Assembly: GCF_029952525.1 (NCBI RefSeq)
Contig: NZ_JASAOF010000002.1
Location: forward strand, 496,001-560,000
Direction: 5' to 3'
DNA length: 64,000 nt
Source: Saccharopolyspora ipomoeae
GTDB taxonomy: Bacteria; Actinomycetota; Actinomycetes; Mycobacteriales; Pseudonocardiaceae
Position 1 is the first letter of the stretch; each line of letters begins with the position of its first letter. Shown piece after piece: positions 8,417 through 17,468 of this stretch. The notes beneath the pieces were generated by a model. That model ran no database searches. It was not told the origin of the DNA and saw only the letters and a program-made list of their open reading frames with translations. The translations under genes and the position numbers were made by a program.

Positions 8417-9997
8417 ATGAGCACCGAAGTCGATGTCATCGTCGTCGGATCCGGCATCAACGGCCTGGTCGCCGCCGCCGAGATCGCCCGCGCGGGCCGC
8501 TCCGTCCTGCTCGTCGAGCGCAACGACCGCCTCGGCGGCTTCATCACCTCCGAGCAGCGCACCGCGCCCGGCTACGTCCACGACACCTACTCCTCGTGGC
8601 ACCCGCTGTTCCTGGCCGGGCCCGCCTACGCCTCCCTCGGCGCGCAGCTGCACGAGCACGGGCTGGTCTACCGCAACACCGACACCTGGGCGGCGGCCAG
8701 CGTCGCCGACGACGGCCGGGTGAGCCTGGCCCACCGGGACCCGGTCCGCACCGTCGAGGGCTTCGAGCACGACGCCGACGGCTCCGCCTACCTGTCCATG
8801 TTGGACAGGATCGGCGGGAACATGGCCGCCATCAACGGTTTCCTCGGAAGCGAGCTGCGCTCCTGGGCGCTGCTGCGGCACGGCGCGAAGCTGATCAACA
8901 CCGGGGGCGTCCGCGGCGCCGAGGGCTGGCTGCGGCAGCTGGCCACCAGCGGGCGCTCGTTCTGCCGCCGCGAGTTCCGCGGCGACGAGGTCGACCACCT
9001 CTTCACCCCGTGGCTGCTGCACGCCGGACTCGGGCCCGACCACGCCTCCGGCGGGTTGATGACCGGCTTGCTCGCGGCCGGCCTGCACGGCGCGGGGCTG
9101 CCCGTGGTCGAGGGCGGCGCGGACAACTTCGTGACCGCCTTCGCCGAGCTGCTGGACTCCCTCGGCGTGCAGGTGCGCACCGACACCGAGGTCGAGCGGA
9201 TCATGATCGACGACGGCCGCGCGATCGGCGTCATCTCCGGCGACCACGTCTTCCGCGCCCGCCACGGCGTGCTCGCCTCCGTCGCCCCCTCGACCCTCTA
9301 CCAGCGGCTGCTGCCGCCGAGCGCGGTGAAACCCCACCTGGCGCGCCAGGCTTCGCAGTTCCGCTACGGGCGCGCCGCCATGCAGATCCACGTGGCCCTG
9401 TCCGCACCCCTGCAGTGGCGCGACGAACGCCTCGCCGACTTCCCCATCGTGCACCTCACCGACGGGTCGGCGAGCACCGGGATCGCGTGCGCCGAGGCCG
9501 AAGCCGGACTGCTGCCGCGACGGCCCACGGTGGTGGTCGGACGCCAGTACCTGGTGGACGCCAGCCGCGTGCCCACCGGCGCGGCGTCGCTGTGGCTGCA
9601 GCTGCAGGAGCTGCCGTTCCACCCCGTCGGCGATTCGGCCGGTGAGCTCGACACGAGCCGGGGCTGGACGCGGGAGCTGGCCGAGGGCTACGCCCGGCGG
9701 GTCTTCGACCGGCTCGACGCCCACGCCCCCGGCCTGGGCGACCTGGTGTGCGCGGTCGACATCATCAGCCCGCCCGAGCTCACCGCCCACAACCCGAACT
9801 CCGCCCAGGGCGATCCCTACGGCGGCAGCACCGAGCTCGACCAGAACTACCTGTGGCGCCCGCTGCCCTCGGCGGGCGGCCACTCGACCTCGATCCCCGG
9901 CCTGTGGCACATCGGCGCCTCGACGCACCCGGGCCCGGGCATGGGCGGCGGGTCCGGTCACGCGGCCGCCACGGCCTTGCTCAAGCGCATTCGCTGA
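8417..9997 (+). CDS. FAD-dependent oxidoreductase of the phytoene-desaturase (CrtI/PYROXD2-like) type
   Basis: 526 residues. The N-terminus (residues 6-35) is a classic FAD Rossmann fold: VDVIVVGSGINGLVAAAEIA, then ERNDRLGGF. The C-terminus has the matching FAD-closing motif GLWHIGASTHPGPGMGGGSG. The middle is the variable substrate domain. The length and ends resemble the PYROXD2/CrtI-like NAD(P)/FAD family found in many actinomycetes without carotenoid genes around. No crtB or crtE is adjacent, so carotenoid synthesis is not supported and the substrate is unknown. The ATG at 8417 puts the dinucleotide motif at the very N-terminus; the long upstream extension of the frame overlaps the carrier gene and is not coding. 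It appears to be a single-gene unit. Confidence 0.8.
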   Translation: MSTEVDVIVVGSGINGLVAAAEIARAGRSVLLVERNDRLGGFITSEQRTAPGYVHDTYSSWHPLFLAGPAYASLGAQLHEHGLVYRNTDTWAAASVADDGRVSLAHRDPVRTVEGFEHDADGSAYLSMLDRIGGNMAAINGFLGSELRSWALLRHGAKLINTGGVRGAEGWLRQLATSGRSFCRREFRGDEVDHLFTPWLLHAGLGPDHASGGLMTGLLAAGLHGAGLPVVEGGADNFVTAFAELLDSLGVQVRTDTEVERIMIDDGRAIGVISGDHVFRARHGVLASVAPSTLYQRLLPPSAVKPHLARQASQFRYGRAAMQIHVALSAPLQWRDERLADFPIVHLTDGSASTGIACAEAEAGLLPRRPTVVVGRQYLVDASRVPTGAASLWLQLQELPFHPVGDSAGELDTSRGWTRELAEGYARRVFDRLDAHAPGLGDLVCAVDIISPPELTAHNPNSAQGDPYGGSTELDQNYLWRPLPSAGGHSTSIPGLWHIGASTHPGPGMGGGSGHAAATALLKRIR

Positions 9998-10389
9998 GCA
10001 CCCCTCCGCTCACCGCCATTCCCGATTCAGAACGCCGGAAGAGCCCTGGATCGGCGTGTTTTCAGCAGGCGAAAGAATGATCTTCGCCGCGCGCGTGGCG
10101 AATTCATGCCATCCTCCACAAAAAACGGGAATGCGGCTGGGAAATTTCGTACCAACCGACGAACATCATCCATTCTCGCAGGTCAGGACGCTTTCGCCGG
10201 CGCGGGCGAATGGACGCGTAGCCGATTCGTCCTTGACCGGCCCACGCGTCCGAATTATGGTCCAGACCACCAAGCGATTGGTGAATTCCCTTCCGCGACA
10301 GGAAAAACCGACAACGAGCGCCCCACCACGGGCACCGCTGTTCGGAATCGATTCACACTGTCGCGCGTTCTCCCCCGAAGGAGCTGACA
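9998..10389. other. Intergenic region upstream of the chitin LPMO
   Basis: 392 bp with lower GC than its surroundings and no credible gene; short frames here have no ribosome site or domain. It holds the DasR-like site at 10257-10270 and, just before the LPMO start, AAGGAG. A long untranslated leader or distal promoter is likely for the LPMO gene. Confidence 0.7.
10257..10270. promoter_or_regulatory. DasR-responsive element (dre)-like operator
   Basis: ATGGTCCAGACCAC contains TGGTCCAGACCA, one base from the perfect dyad TGGTCTAGACCA at the heart of the dre consensus bound by DasR, the GntR-family N-acetylglucosamine/chitin regulator of streptomycetes and relatives. It lies ~120 bp before a secreted chitin-type LPMO, which is where such a site is expected. 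The match to consensus is from memory. Confidence 0.7.
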
Positions 10390-10911
10390 ATGCCCAAGCG
10401 CAAGATCTCCGCAGCCATGGTCGGTGCCGCCGTCGCACCGTTCCTGCTCGCGATCCCCGCCGGAACCGCCAGCGCCCACGGCTACATCGACGCCCCGCCG
10501 AGCCGCCAGGCCCAGTGCGCCGCCGGCACCGTCCAGTGCGGGTCCATCACCTACGAGCCGCAGAGCGTCGAGGGACCGAAGGGCCTCAAGAGCTGCAGCG
10601 GCGGCAACGAGAGCTTCGCCGAGCTCGACGACGACTCCAAGGGCTGGACCGCCACCCCGATCGGCACCCAGGCCACCTTCAACTGGAAGCTGACCGCCGC
10701 CCACGCCACCACCACGTGGGAGTACTACATCGGCGACAAGCTGGTCGCCTCCTTCGACCAGGGCGGCGAGCAACCCCCGCAGACGCTGCAGCACAACGTC
10801 GACCTGTCCGGCTACAGCGGCCCGCAGAAGGTCCTCGCGGTGTGGAACGTCGCCGACACCGCCAACGCCTTCTACGCCTGCATCGACGTCAACGTCGGCG
10901 CCAAGAAGTAG
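10390..10911 (+). CDS. Secreted AA10 lytic polysaccharide monooxygenase (chitin-binding protein)
   Basis: 173-residue precursor. A Sec signal (basic PKRK, hydrophobic core, cleavage after ASA) leaves His30 as the mature N-terminus, beginning HGYIDAPPSRQ as in AA10 enzymes. His30 and His105 (in TAAHATTTW) form the copper histidine brace, and Phe161 in NAFYACIDV fits the axial position. Cys pairs such as C43/C50 and C69/C164 are plausible. It is a single-domain enzyme without a carbohydrate-binding module. It cleaves crystalline chitin (less likely cellulose) oxidatively outside the cell. AAGGAG precedes the ATG, and a DasR-like site lies upstream, supporting control by aminosugars. It is transcribed alone and ends at a strong hairpin. 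Confidence 0.93.
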   Translation: MPKRKISAAMVGAAVAPFLLAIPAGTASAHGYIDAPPSRQAQCAAGTVQCGSITYEPQSVEGPKGLKSCSGGNESFAELDDDSKGWTATPIGTQATFNWKLTAAHATTTWEYYIGDKLVASFDQGGEQPPQTLQHNVDLSGYSGPQKVLAVWNVADTANAFYACIDVNVGAKK

Positions 10912-10920
10912 GAACGCGAG

Positions 10921-10952
10921 AAGGCGGGCCCGGACGATCCCGGGCCCGCCTT
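10921..10952. terminator. Strong bidirectional terminator hairpin
   Basis: A 13-bp perfect stem AAGGCGGGCCCGG pairs with CCGGGCCCGCCTT around a 6-base loop. It sits between the convergent LPMO and ilvA genes and can serve both. Confidence 0.85.
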
Positions 10953-10965
10953 CCCACGACCGTTG

Positions 10966-12213
10966 CTAGACCAGGAACGAGAACAGCGGCGAACCGGGCG
11001 AGACCTGCTCGATCTGCAGCGGGGACTCCTTCATCCGCCTCAGCAGGTCGTCGAGGTCGTCGGCGTTGTCGAGCTCGATGCCCACCAGCGCCGGACCGGT
11101 CTCCCGGTTGTTCTTCTTGACGTACTCGAAGGCCACGATGTCCTGGCCGTCCACCAGCACGTCGTCCAGGAAGTGCCGCAGCGCGCCCGGCTCCTGCGGG
11201 AACGTCACCAGGAAGTAGTGCCGCAGACCCTCGTGCAGCAGGGACCGCTCGACGATCTCCCCGTAGCGGCTCAGGTCGTTGTTGCCACCGGAGACCACGC
11301 ACACCACCGGACCTCGCGGCGCCCGCTCCAGCATCCGCGACGCCGCGCTCGCCAGCGCACCCGCGGGCTCGGCGATGATCCCCTCGGTCTGGTACAGCTC
11401 GATCATCTCGGTGCACACCGCACCCTCGGGCACCGCCACCAGCTCGTCGACCAGCTCCCGCGCCACCTCGAAGCCCAGATCGCCCACGCGGCCCACCGCC
11501 GCACCGTCGACGAACGTGTCGACCTCCGGCAGCTTCACCGGCGCGCCCTCCTCGAAGGCCGCGCGCATGCTCGCCGCACCGGCAGGCTCGGCACCCACCA
11601 CGCGGATCTCCGGGAAGTGCTCCTTGAGCCACAGCACGATCCCGGCCAGCAGCCCACCGCCGCCCACCGGCACGATCACCGTGTCGATCGGACCGTCGTG
11701 CTGCTCGGCGATCTCCAGGCCCACCGTGCCCTGACCGGCGATGGTGCGCGGATCGTCGAACGGGTGCACGTAGATCGCGCCGGTGCTCTCCGAATCCGCC
11801 TTCGACGCCGCGCTGGCCTCGTCGAACGACGACCCCGCGATGATCGGCTCGACCCACTCGCCACCGATGCTCGCGATGCGCTTGCGCTTCTGGCGCGGCG
11901 TGTTGGCGGGCAGGTACACCCGGCCCTTGATCCGCAGCTCGCGGCACGCGAACGCCAGCCCCTGCGCGTGGTTGCCCGCGCTGGCGCACACCACTCCCCG
12001 CTCGCGCTCCTCGGCGTCGAGACCGGAGATCAGGTTGTAGGCACCGCGCACCTTGTAGGACCGGCACACCTGCTGGTCCTCGCGCTTGAGACGGACCGGA
12101 ACGCCCAGCTCCGCGCTCAGGCGGCTGCTGGTCTCCAGCGGCGTGCGCCGGACCACCTGACGCAGGCGCGTTCCGGCCCGGAAGATCGCGGCGGGACTCA
12201 GCTCAACGGACAC
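10966..12213 (-). CDS. ilvA: Threonine ammonia-lyase (biosynthetic-type)
   Basis: 415 residues, PLP-dependent conversion of L-threonine to 2-oxobutanoate and ammonia, first step of isoleucine synthesis. PLP Lys54 lies in SYKVRGAYN; ASAGNHAQG binds the substrate carboxylate; the glycine loop PVGGGGLLAG holds the PLP phosphate. After ~residue 325 a single short ACT-like regulatory region follows (HYFLVTFPQEPGALRHFL), as in the ~410-residue Corynebacterium/Bacillus form rather than the longer two-ACT E. coli enzyme. Starts at GTG 12213 without a strong ribosome site. It faces the LPMO gene and lies downstream of the DUF5313 gene on the same strand, 46 bp away. Confidence 0.93.
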   Translation of the reverse strand: MSVELSPAAIFRAGTRLRQVVRRTPLETSSRLSAELGVPVRLKREDQQVCRSYKVRGAYNLISGLDAEERERGVVCASAGNHAQGLAFACRELRIKGRVYLPANTPRQKRKRIASIGGEWVEPIIAGSSFDEASAASKADSESTGAIYVHPFDDPRTIAGQGTVGLEIAEQHDGPIDTVIVPVGGGGLLAGIVLWLKEHFPEIRVVGAEPAGAASMRAAFEEGAPVKLPEVDTFVDGAAVGRVGDLGFEVARELVDELVAVPEGAVCTEMIELYQTEGIIAEPAGALASAASRMLERAPRGPVVCVVSGGNNDLSRYGEIVERSLLHEGLRHYFLVTFPQEPGALRHFLDDVLVDGQDIVAFEYVKKNNRETGPALVGIELDNADDLDDLLRRMKESPLQIEQVSPGSPLFSFLV

Positions 12214-12259
12214 CTGTCGATACTAAAGCCGCTGGTGAATCGGGCGGCCGTCGGGTGGC

Positions 12260-12655
12260 TCAGCTCTCAGGCGGGTCCTGCCGCCACACCGCCCGGTACC
12301 GCTCGGCGGCCGCGGCGTCCCGCTGCCGCCGCACAGCGGAGCCGTGACCAGGCGGGAAGCCGTACTTCGCGAGCCTGCTGTCGACGCTGTCGACCGAGCT
12401 GGTCAGCACGATCCGGGCCACCACCAGCACCCCCAGCAGCAGCGCCCCGGCCGCGATCGGCCACGCCCCGCCCAGCACACCCAGGGCGAGGAACAGCAGC
12501 ACACCCAGCGGCGCGATCTGCAGCAATCCCCGGATCAGCACGCGCAGCACCCACGTCCGGCAGGTCGCGTCGTGCAGCACCCAGTCCCGGTACCGATCGG
12601 GCAACCGCCGTCCGTACTGGTACGCGATCCACCGAAGAGGCCCCGGCCGCAGCAT
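12260..12655 (-). CDS. DUF5313-type small membrane protein
   Basis: 131 residues. The N-terminus PGPLRWIAYQYGRRLPDRY, followed by WVLHDATCRTWVLR, is characteristic of the actinobacterial DUF5313 family as I remember it. Two hydrophobic segments follow (roughly 42-62 and 65-86), then a charged C-terminal tail that is probably cytoplasmic. Function unknown. ATG at 12655 with GGGGGA close upstream. It is on the ilvA strand and might be co-transcribed with it. Confidence 0.75.
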   Translation of the reverse strand: MLRPGPLRWIAYQYGRRLPDRYRDWVLHDATCRTWVLRVLIRGLLQIAPLGVLLFLALGVLGGAWPIAAGALLLGVLVVARIVLTSSVDSVDSRLAKYGFPPGHGSAVRRQRDAAAAERYRAVWRQDPPES

Positions 12656-12752
12656 TCCCCCAGCATAGAACCACGCCGCTCAGGTGGTGATCGCGGCCGT
12701 TCGACCTGCCAGGGTGGGGGAAACACCTGGTCCGCAGCCCCGGAGAAGAAGC

Positions 12753-14048
12753 ATGTTCAACGTTGAGAGAGTTCGGTTGGCCGGTGCCGACGTGCCGCTG
12801 CCGCGGATGCTGCCCGTCGAGCAGCGCTTCGCGGCCTCGTCGGTCGAGGACCTCGAAGGGACGATCCGCGCGCAGGTCGCCGAGCACGCCCGCACCCACC
12901 AGCTCGGCGGCAAGCGGATCGCGGTGACCGTCGGCAGCCGCGGCATCGCGCAGCTGGACCGGATCGTCATCGCCCTCGTCGGCGCCCTGGCCGAGCACGG
13001 GGCGAAACCGTTCGTCATCCCGGCGATGGGCAGCCACGGCGGCGGCACCGCCGACGGGCAGCGGCAGGTGCTCGCCGAGTACGGCGTCACCGAGGAGACC
13101 GTGGGCGCGCCGGTGATCGCCTCGATGGAGACCGTCGTGGTCACCGAGCTGCCCGACGGCACACCGGTGCACTGCGACGCCGAGGCCGCCCAGGCCGACA
13201 GCATCGTGGTGCTCGGCCGGGTCAAGCCGCACACCGACTTCCGTGGCTCCCACGAGAGCGGTCTGGCGAAGATGATCGCCATCGGGCTGGGCAAGCACGA
13301 GGGCGCGGCGACGCTGCACCGCCACGGCTTCGAGAAGTTCGACACCCTGATCCCCGAGACCGCGGCGGCGGCCCTGGCGGTGCTGCCGTTCGAGTTCGCC
13401 CTGGCCGTGGTGGAGAACGCCTACGAGGACCTCGCCCGGCTCGAACTGGTGCCCACCGAGGGGCTGCTGGAGCGCGAGGCCGAACTGCTGGCCGAGGCGA
13501 AGTCGCTGATGCCGAAGCTGCTCATGTCCGACATCGACGTGCTGGTCGTCGACGAGATCGGCAAGGACATCAGCGGCGCGGGCATGGACCCCAACATAAC
13601 CGGCCGGGCCCCGGTCAACGCCGACAAGTTCCGCGCGACACCGGTGAAGCGGATCGTGGTGCTGGGGCTGACCGAGCACACCAACGGCAACGCGTGCGGG
13701 CTCGGGCTGGCGGACTTCACCACCCAGGGCTGCGTGGACCAGATCGAGTTCGGCTCGTTCTACACCAACTCGCTGACCTCGGGCGTTCCCGACGGAGCGC
13801 GGATCCCGATGGCGCTGGCCTCCGACCGCGACGCGATCACCGCAGCCGTGGCCCTCACCCAAGGGCCCCGGCCGCGGGCACCGAAGGTCGTGCGCATCCG
13901 CAACACCTTGTCGATGCCGCGCGTGGAGGTCTCCGAGGCCTACGCCCAGGAGGTCGCCGAGCACCCGGACATGACGGCCCTCGGCGAGGCCCGCCCGTGG
14001 GAGTTCGACGACACCGGCCGCCTGCCGAAGCTGCCGCCCGTCCACTGA
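12753..14048 (+). CDS. LarA-like (DUF2088) nickel-pincer-type isomerase homologue
   Basis: 431 residues with the LarA/DUF2088 architecture. Motifs visible: the loop MGSHGGGTADGQ, and RVKPHTDFRGSHESGLAKM followed by KHEGAATLH, which hold the His and Lys residues used by lactate racemase LarA to bind the nickel-pincer nucleotide. The match is to a distant LarA-homologue branch, so lactate racemisation should not be assumed; related enzymes isomerise other 2-hydroxyacids. No larB/C/E cofactor genes are visible in the window. Start ATG 12753 with GGAGAAG upstream; the frame is open a little further up but has no better start. Monocistronic, ending at a clear hairpin. Confidence 0.8.
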   Translation: MFNVERVRLAGADVPLPRMLPVEQRFAASSVEDLEGTIRAQVAEHARTHQLGGKRIAVTVGSRGIAQLDRIVIALVGALAEHGAKPFVIPAMGSHGGGTADGQRQVLAEYGVTEETVGAPVIASMETVVVTELPDGTPVHCDAEAAQADSIVVLGRVKPHTDFRGSHESGLAKMIAIGLGKHEGAATLHRHGFEKFDTLIPETAAAALAVLPFEFALAVVENAYEDLARLELVPTEGLLEREAELLAEAKSLMPKLLMSDIDVLVVDEIGKDISGAGMDPNITGRAPVNADKFRATPVKRIVVLGLTEHTNGNACGLGLADFTTQGCVDQIEFGSFYTNSLTSGVPDGARIPMALASDRDAITAAVALTQGPRPRAPKVVRIRNTLSMPRVEVSEAYAQEVAEHPDMTALGEARPWEFDDTGRLPKLPPVH

Positions 14049-14053
14049 ACCCG

Positions 14054-14086
14054 ACCCGGCCAGGACCTCGCACGTCCTGGCCGGGT
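14054..14086 (+). terminator. Rho-independent-type terminator after the LarA-like gene
   Basis: A 13-bp stem ACCCGGCCAGGAC / GTCCTGGCCGGGT with a 7-base loop, followed by TCTCCTG. It starts a few bases after the stop codon. Confidence 0.8.
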
Positions 14087-14242
14087 TCTCCTGCGTTTCA
14101 GGGGCATTGATTTCGATCTGCACTGAAGCAATAGGTACTTTTGACTAGTGTTAGCCGCGTGGCCTGGGCGGATAGAATTCCGTCGAAGCTTCTCCCCCTA
14201 CAGCACCCGATCCGGCTGGTTCGCGGAAGGCGAGGGCAGGCG

Positions 14243-14809
14243 ATGCAACTCCCCATCTCCACCGACCGGCTCGTGGTCCGCGACTGGACCACCGAGGACG
14301 CCGACGTGCAGGCGGCTCTGGACCTCTACGGCCGCCCCGAGGTCACCGAGTGGCTGACGCCGGTGATCTCCAGCGTCGCCGACCTGGCCGCGATGCGCGC
14401 CGTGGTGCACTCCTGGACCGAGTCGCAGCCCAACCTCGTGCCGCCGACCGGCCGCTTCGCGATGCAGCGGCGGGAGGACGCGCAGGTCGTGGGCGGCCTG
14501 GTGCTGCGGACGCTCCCGCCGCACGACCACGACCTGGAGCTGACCTGGCAGCTGCGACCGGCCGAGTGGGGTCACGGCTACGCCACCGAGGCCGCGATCG
14601 CCCTGCTGCACTGGGCGTTCACCTTCGACATCGACGAGATCTTCGCCCTGGCCAGGCCGGACAACACCCGCGCGATCGCCACCGCGCAGCGCATCGGCAT
14701 GGAGTGGGTCGGTGAGACCGCCAAGTACTACGACATGACGTTGCAGGTCTACCGCGTCCGGCAGGGCGACCTGCCGGACGCGCCGGGCCTCGGAACACCC
14801 GAGGACTGA
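14243..14809 (+). CDS. GNAT-family N-acetyltransferase (RimJ/RimL type)
   Basis: 188 residues with the order expected for the ribosomal-protein/small-molecule GNAT family: N-terminal TDRLVVRDW, a central beta strand VVGGLVLRTL, the acetyl-CoA loop RPAEWGHGYATEA (Q/RxxGxG/A pattern) and the C-terminal ARPDNTRAIATAQRIGMEWVG. Acetylates an amine; substrate cannot be inferred. ATG 14243 chosen because the fold begins directly after it and AGGGCAGG lies upstream. The in-frame extension back to 14141 shows no domain. Single gene between two hairpin-bounded units. Confidence 0.85.
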   Translation: MQLPISTDRLVVRDWTTEDADVQAALDLYGRPEVTEWLTPVISSVADLAAMRAVVHSWTESQPNLVPPTGRFAMQRREDAQVVGGLVLRTLPPHDHDLELTWQLRPAEWGHGYATEAAIALLHWAFTFDIDEIFALARPDNTRAIATAQRIGMEWVGETAKYYDMTLQVYRVRQGDLPDAPGLGTPED

Positions 14810-14943
14810 CCGGCGAAGATCACCGTCCGTGGTCAAATCCCCCGCCAAAGAGTGATCAGAACAGGCCCGAGTAGCGGTTTCAGGATGTAATCCTGGAAGC
14901 GTCGTCCGAGCGCCGATCACGGGGCGCACCCGACGGAGGAACC

Positions 14944-16500
14944 TTGCCAACGCCACGCGACAGGAATCCGGTCCCACCTCGGCGCCCGAGGGGGCGGCCG
15001 CCGGCCCGACCGGTTCCGCAGCGCCGGCAGCGCAAGCCGATCGGGCCGAAGGTGCTCGCCACCGTCATGTCGCTGGTGATCCTGCTGGTCACCGGCTACG
15101 GCTGGAGCAACTACCGGCACCTGCTCAATGGTCTGGCCACCAGCGACGTCGCCGAGGGCGGCGGCGCCGACGGCGCGGTCGACATCCTGCTGGTCGGCAT
15201 GGACAGCCGCACCGACGCGCACGGGAACCCGCTGCCGGAGAACGTGCTGCGGGAACTGCACGCCGGGTCCAACGACGCGTCGCTGACCGACACGATCATC
15301 ATGCTGCACATCCCCAACGACGGGTCGAGCGCGGTCGGCTTCTCCTTCCCCCGCGACTCCTACGTGTCGATCCCGGGTCAGGGCCAGCACAAGATCAACT
15401 CCGCTTACGGTCGCGGCAAGGAGGCCGAGATCGCCTCCCAGCAGAAGCGCGGCGTCAACGACCCGGCCGCGCTGGACCGGGCGGGCAACGACGCGGGCCG
15501 CAAGCTGCTGCTGCGCACCGTGGAGAACCTCACCGGCTCCTCCATCGACCACTACGCCGAGGTCAACCTGCTCGGCTTCGCCCAGATCACCGAGGCCGTC
15601 GGCGGCGTGCCGGTGTGCCTGAACTCCGCGACCAGCGACAGCTACTCGGGCGCGGACTTCAAGGCGGGCCAGCAGACCATCAAGGGACCCGACGCGCTGG
15701 CGTTCGTGCGGCAGCGCCACGGCCTGCCGCGCGGCGACCTCGATCGCGTCGTGCGGCAGCAGGCGTTCCTGGCCGGGCTGGCGAGCACCGCCCTGTCCGG
15801 CGGGGTGCTGGCCAACCCGAACAAGCTGCGCGAGCTGATCAGCTCGGTGCAGGACTCGGTGGTTCTCGACCTCGGCGAGGACACCGACGTCCTGTCGTTC
15901 GCCGAGCGGCTGCGCGGCCTGGCCGGCGGGGCGATCAAGTTCGACACGATTCCGATCGAGGACGCCGCCTACGACACGCCCGACGGCGAGGCCCTCAAGG
16001 TCGACCCGCGCGCCGTCAAGGCCGCGGTGCGCGCGGCGACGCTACCGCCGGGCGCACCCGGTTCGCCGGCTCCGCAGCCGCACAGCACCTCGGCCTCGCC
16101 GTCGGAGGAGGGGGCCTCCACCCGGGTCGACGTGCTCAACGGCACCCGCACCTCCGGGCTGGCCTCCAAGGTGCAGGACCGGCTCTCCGGTCAGGGCGTC
16201 AAGGTCGGCACCGTCGGCAACACCAGCAAGCGCAACTCGTCGGTGGTGCGCTACGGCCCGGGCGGCGAGTCGGCCGCGCAGGAGGTCGCCTCGCTGCTGG
16301 GCGGCATGCCGACCGAGTCCGACTCGTCGCTGTCGTCGGGACGGGTGCAGGTGCTCGTCGGCTCGGACTACGACGGCCCGTCGGGACCGCGCTTCTCCCC
16401 CGGCGGCGCGCTGGCCCTGGACGGCACGGCGCGGCAGCAGAGCTCGGACACGCCCGAGCAGGCGCCGATCAGCGCGGCGGGGATCCCCTGCGTGAACTGA
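14944..16500 (+). CDS. LytR-CpsA-Psr (LCP) cell-wall glycopolymer ligase with LytR_C domain
   Basis: 518 residues. A Pro/Arg-rich cytoplasmic tail (1-35), one membrane segment (~36-53), then the extracytoplasmic LCP domain from ~78: ILLVGMDSRTD, SLTDTIIMLH, GFSFPRDSYV (the Arg/Asp residues bind the polyprenyl pyrophosphate), INSAYGRG and VRQRHGLPRGDLDRVVRQQ. A C-terminal LytR_C domain (~395-475) follows a Pro/Ser-rich linker. In arabinogalactan-containing actinomycetes such enzymes attach arabinogalactan to peptidoglycan (Lcp1-like); the emb gene at 22-25 kb makes that role plausible. Start TTG 14944 with GGAGGA upstream; no better in-frame start. Monocistronic as far as visible. Confidence 0.9.
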   Translation: MPTPRDRNPVPPRRPRGRPPARPVPQRRQRKPIGPKVLATVMSLVILLVTGYGWSNYRHLLNGLATSDVAEGGGADGAVDILLVGMDSRTDAHGNPLPENVLRELHAGSNDASLTDTIIMLHIPNDGSSAVGFSFPRDSYVSIPGQGQHKINSAYGRGKEAEIASQQKRGVNDPAALDRAGNDAGRKLLLRTVENLTGSSIDHYAEVNLLGFAQITEAVGGVPVCLNSATSDSYSGADFKAGQQTIKGPDALAFVRQRHGLPRGDLDRVVRQQAFLAGLASTALSGGVLANPNKLRELISSVQDSVVLDLGEDTDVLSFAERLRGLAGGAIKFDTIPIEDAAYDTPDGEALKVDPRAVKAAVRAATLPPGAPGSPAPQPHSTSASPSEEGASTRVDVLNGTRTSGLASKVQDRLSGQGVKVGTVGNTSKRNSSVVRYGPGGESAAQEVASLLGGMPTESDSSLSSGRVQVLVGSDYDGPSGPRFSPGGALALDGTARQQSSDTPEQAPISAAGIPCVN

Positions 16501-16760
16501 GGAACCCGGCCATCCCGCCGAGTTCGGCTCGCCGGGAACCGCTTGCGCCGGTCATCGGCCGCCGATAACGTGCACGCACGGGTCGCGGCCGAATCCCGTT
16601 GGCGTTGCGCCGATCGGATGCCGGACCGCTGGGGATTGCGCCGAACAGGTGGCGTTCTCGCACGTCGCGGAGCCGCGGCACCGACTGGTTCCGCGATCGA
16701 CACCTCCTCGTGGCTCGCAGTACAGCTGCACCACCCCACCGGACCGCACGCTCGTTGAAC

Positions 16761-17456
16761 GTGCGCAACGTTCTCAGTACCCAGCCGGACGAACGGTCCG
16801 ACTCACCCGCGACGAGCCGGGAGCAGGACGCGGTGCGATTGCTGCTGCTGATCGACGGAGCCGCCGAACCCCTGCCCTTCCCCATCCCGGACCCGGAGCT
16901 GGCCGACGCGGTCGGCGTGGTGACCGGGCAGACCCGCCTGCAGAAGCTGGACTTCTGGCTTCGCAGCCCCGATTTCCTCGCCGACGAACTGCTCAACGAG
17001 TACGAGCGGACCGCGGAGGGACGACTCCTGGACCTGGCGGGGAGCATCCTCGATTCCGAAGAACCCGAGGTCCGCCGCTACCCGATGCTGCGCCACCACT
17101 TCGGCGCCTACGAACCGCTCGACGACGCGCTGGCGGTGCTGCGCAGCGCGGGCCTGATCGTGCGCAGGCGCCGGGGCCGGGTGGGCCACACCCGGCGGCA
17201 CGACTACTACCTGCTGGGGCGGGGCAGGCGGGTCGCGCGCACGATCATCGCCCGGGCACCGGCTTTCCGCTACTACGTCGACCGGGTCCGACTGGTGCTG
17301 GAGCTGGCCGACGGGCGCGGCGGCAACGAGCTGCGGGACCGCCAGTACCTGCAGGCCGAGTACGCGGGCACGCGGCGGGGAAGCCCGATCGGCACGATCG
17401 CCGAGCGGGTCCGCGAGCGGCTCGCCCGGCTGCGCGCGGAACTGCGCGCGGCGTAG
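16761..17456 (+). CDS. Winged-helix-like protein, first gene of an unrecognised three-gene cassette
   Basis: 231 residues from GTG 16761; the frame is open to 16599 but upstream composition is poor. After a disordered Ser/Asp-rich N-terminus, a helix-rich section holds GQTRLQKLDFWL (57-68), similar in style to the TRLQKL motif of YwgA-like winged-helix proteins. A recognition-helix and wing-like stretch follows around 118-156 (DDALAVLRSAGLIVRRRRG, then HDYYLLGRG). The C-terminus is Arg/Leu-rich helix. It is probably a DNA- or protein-binding adaptor. It ends 12 bp before the zinc-ribbon gene. No known defence or toxin family could be assigned. Confidence 0.6.
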   Translation: MRNVLSTQPDERSDSPATSREQDAVRLLLLIDGAAEPLPFPIPDPELADAVGVVTGQTRLQKLDFWLRSPDFLADELLNEYERTAEGRLLDLAGSILDSEEPEVRRYPMLRHHFGAYEPLDDALAVLRSAGLIVRRRRGRVGHTRRHDYYLLGRGRRVARTIIARAPAFRYYVDRVRLVLELADGRGGNELRDRQYLQAEYAGTRRGSPIGTIAERVRERLARLRAELRAA

Positions 17457-17468
17457 GGGGTGTCGAAG

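Noticed and set aside
8417-9997. Carotenoid phytoene desaturase crtI
   Set aside because: Fold matches, but no crtB/crtE or other carotenoid genes are near and the family includes many non-carotenoid oxidoreductases.
12753-14048. True lactate racemase larA
   Set aside because: Motifs fit the superfamily, but the sequence is of a distant branch and no larB/C/E cofactor genes are visible.
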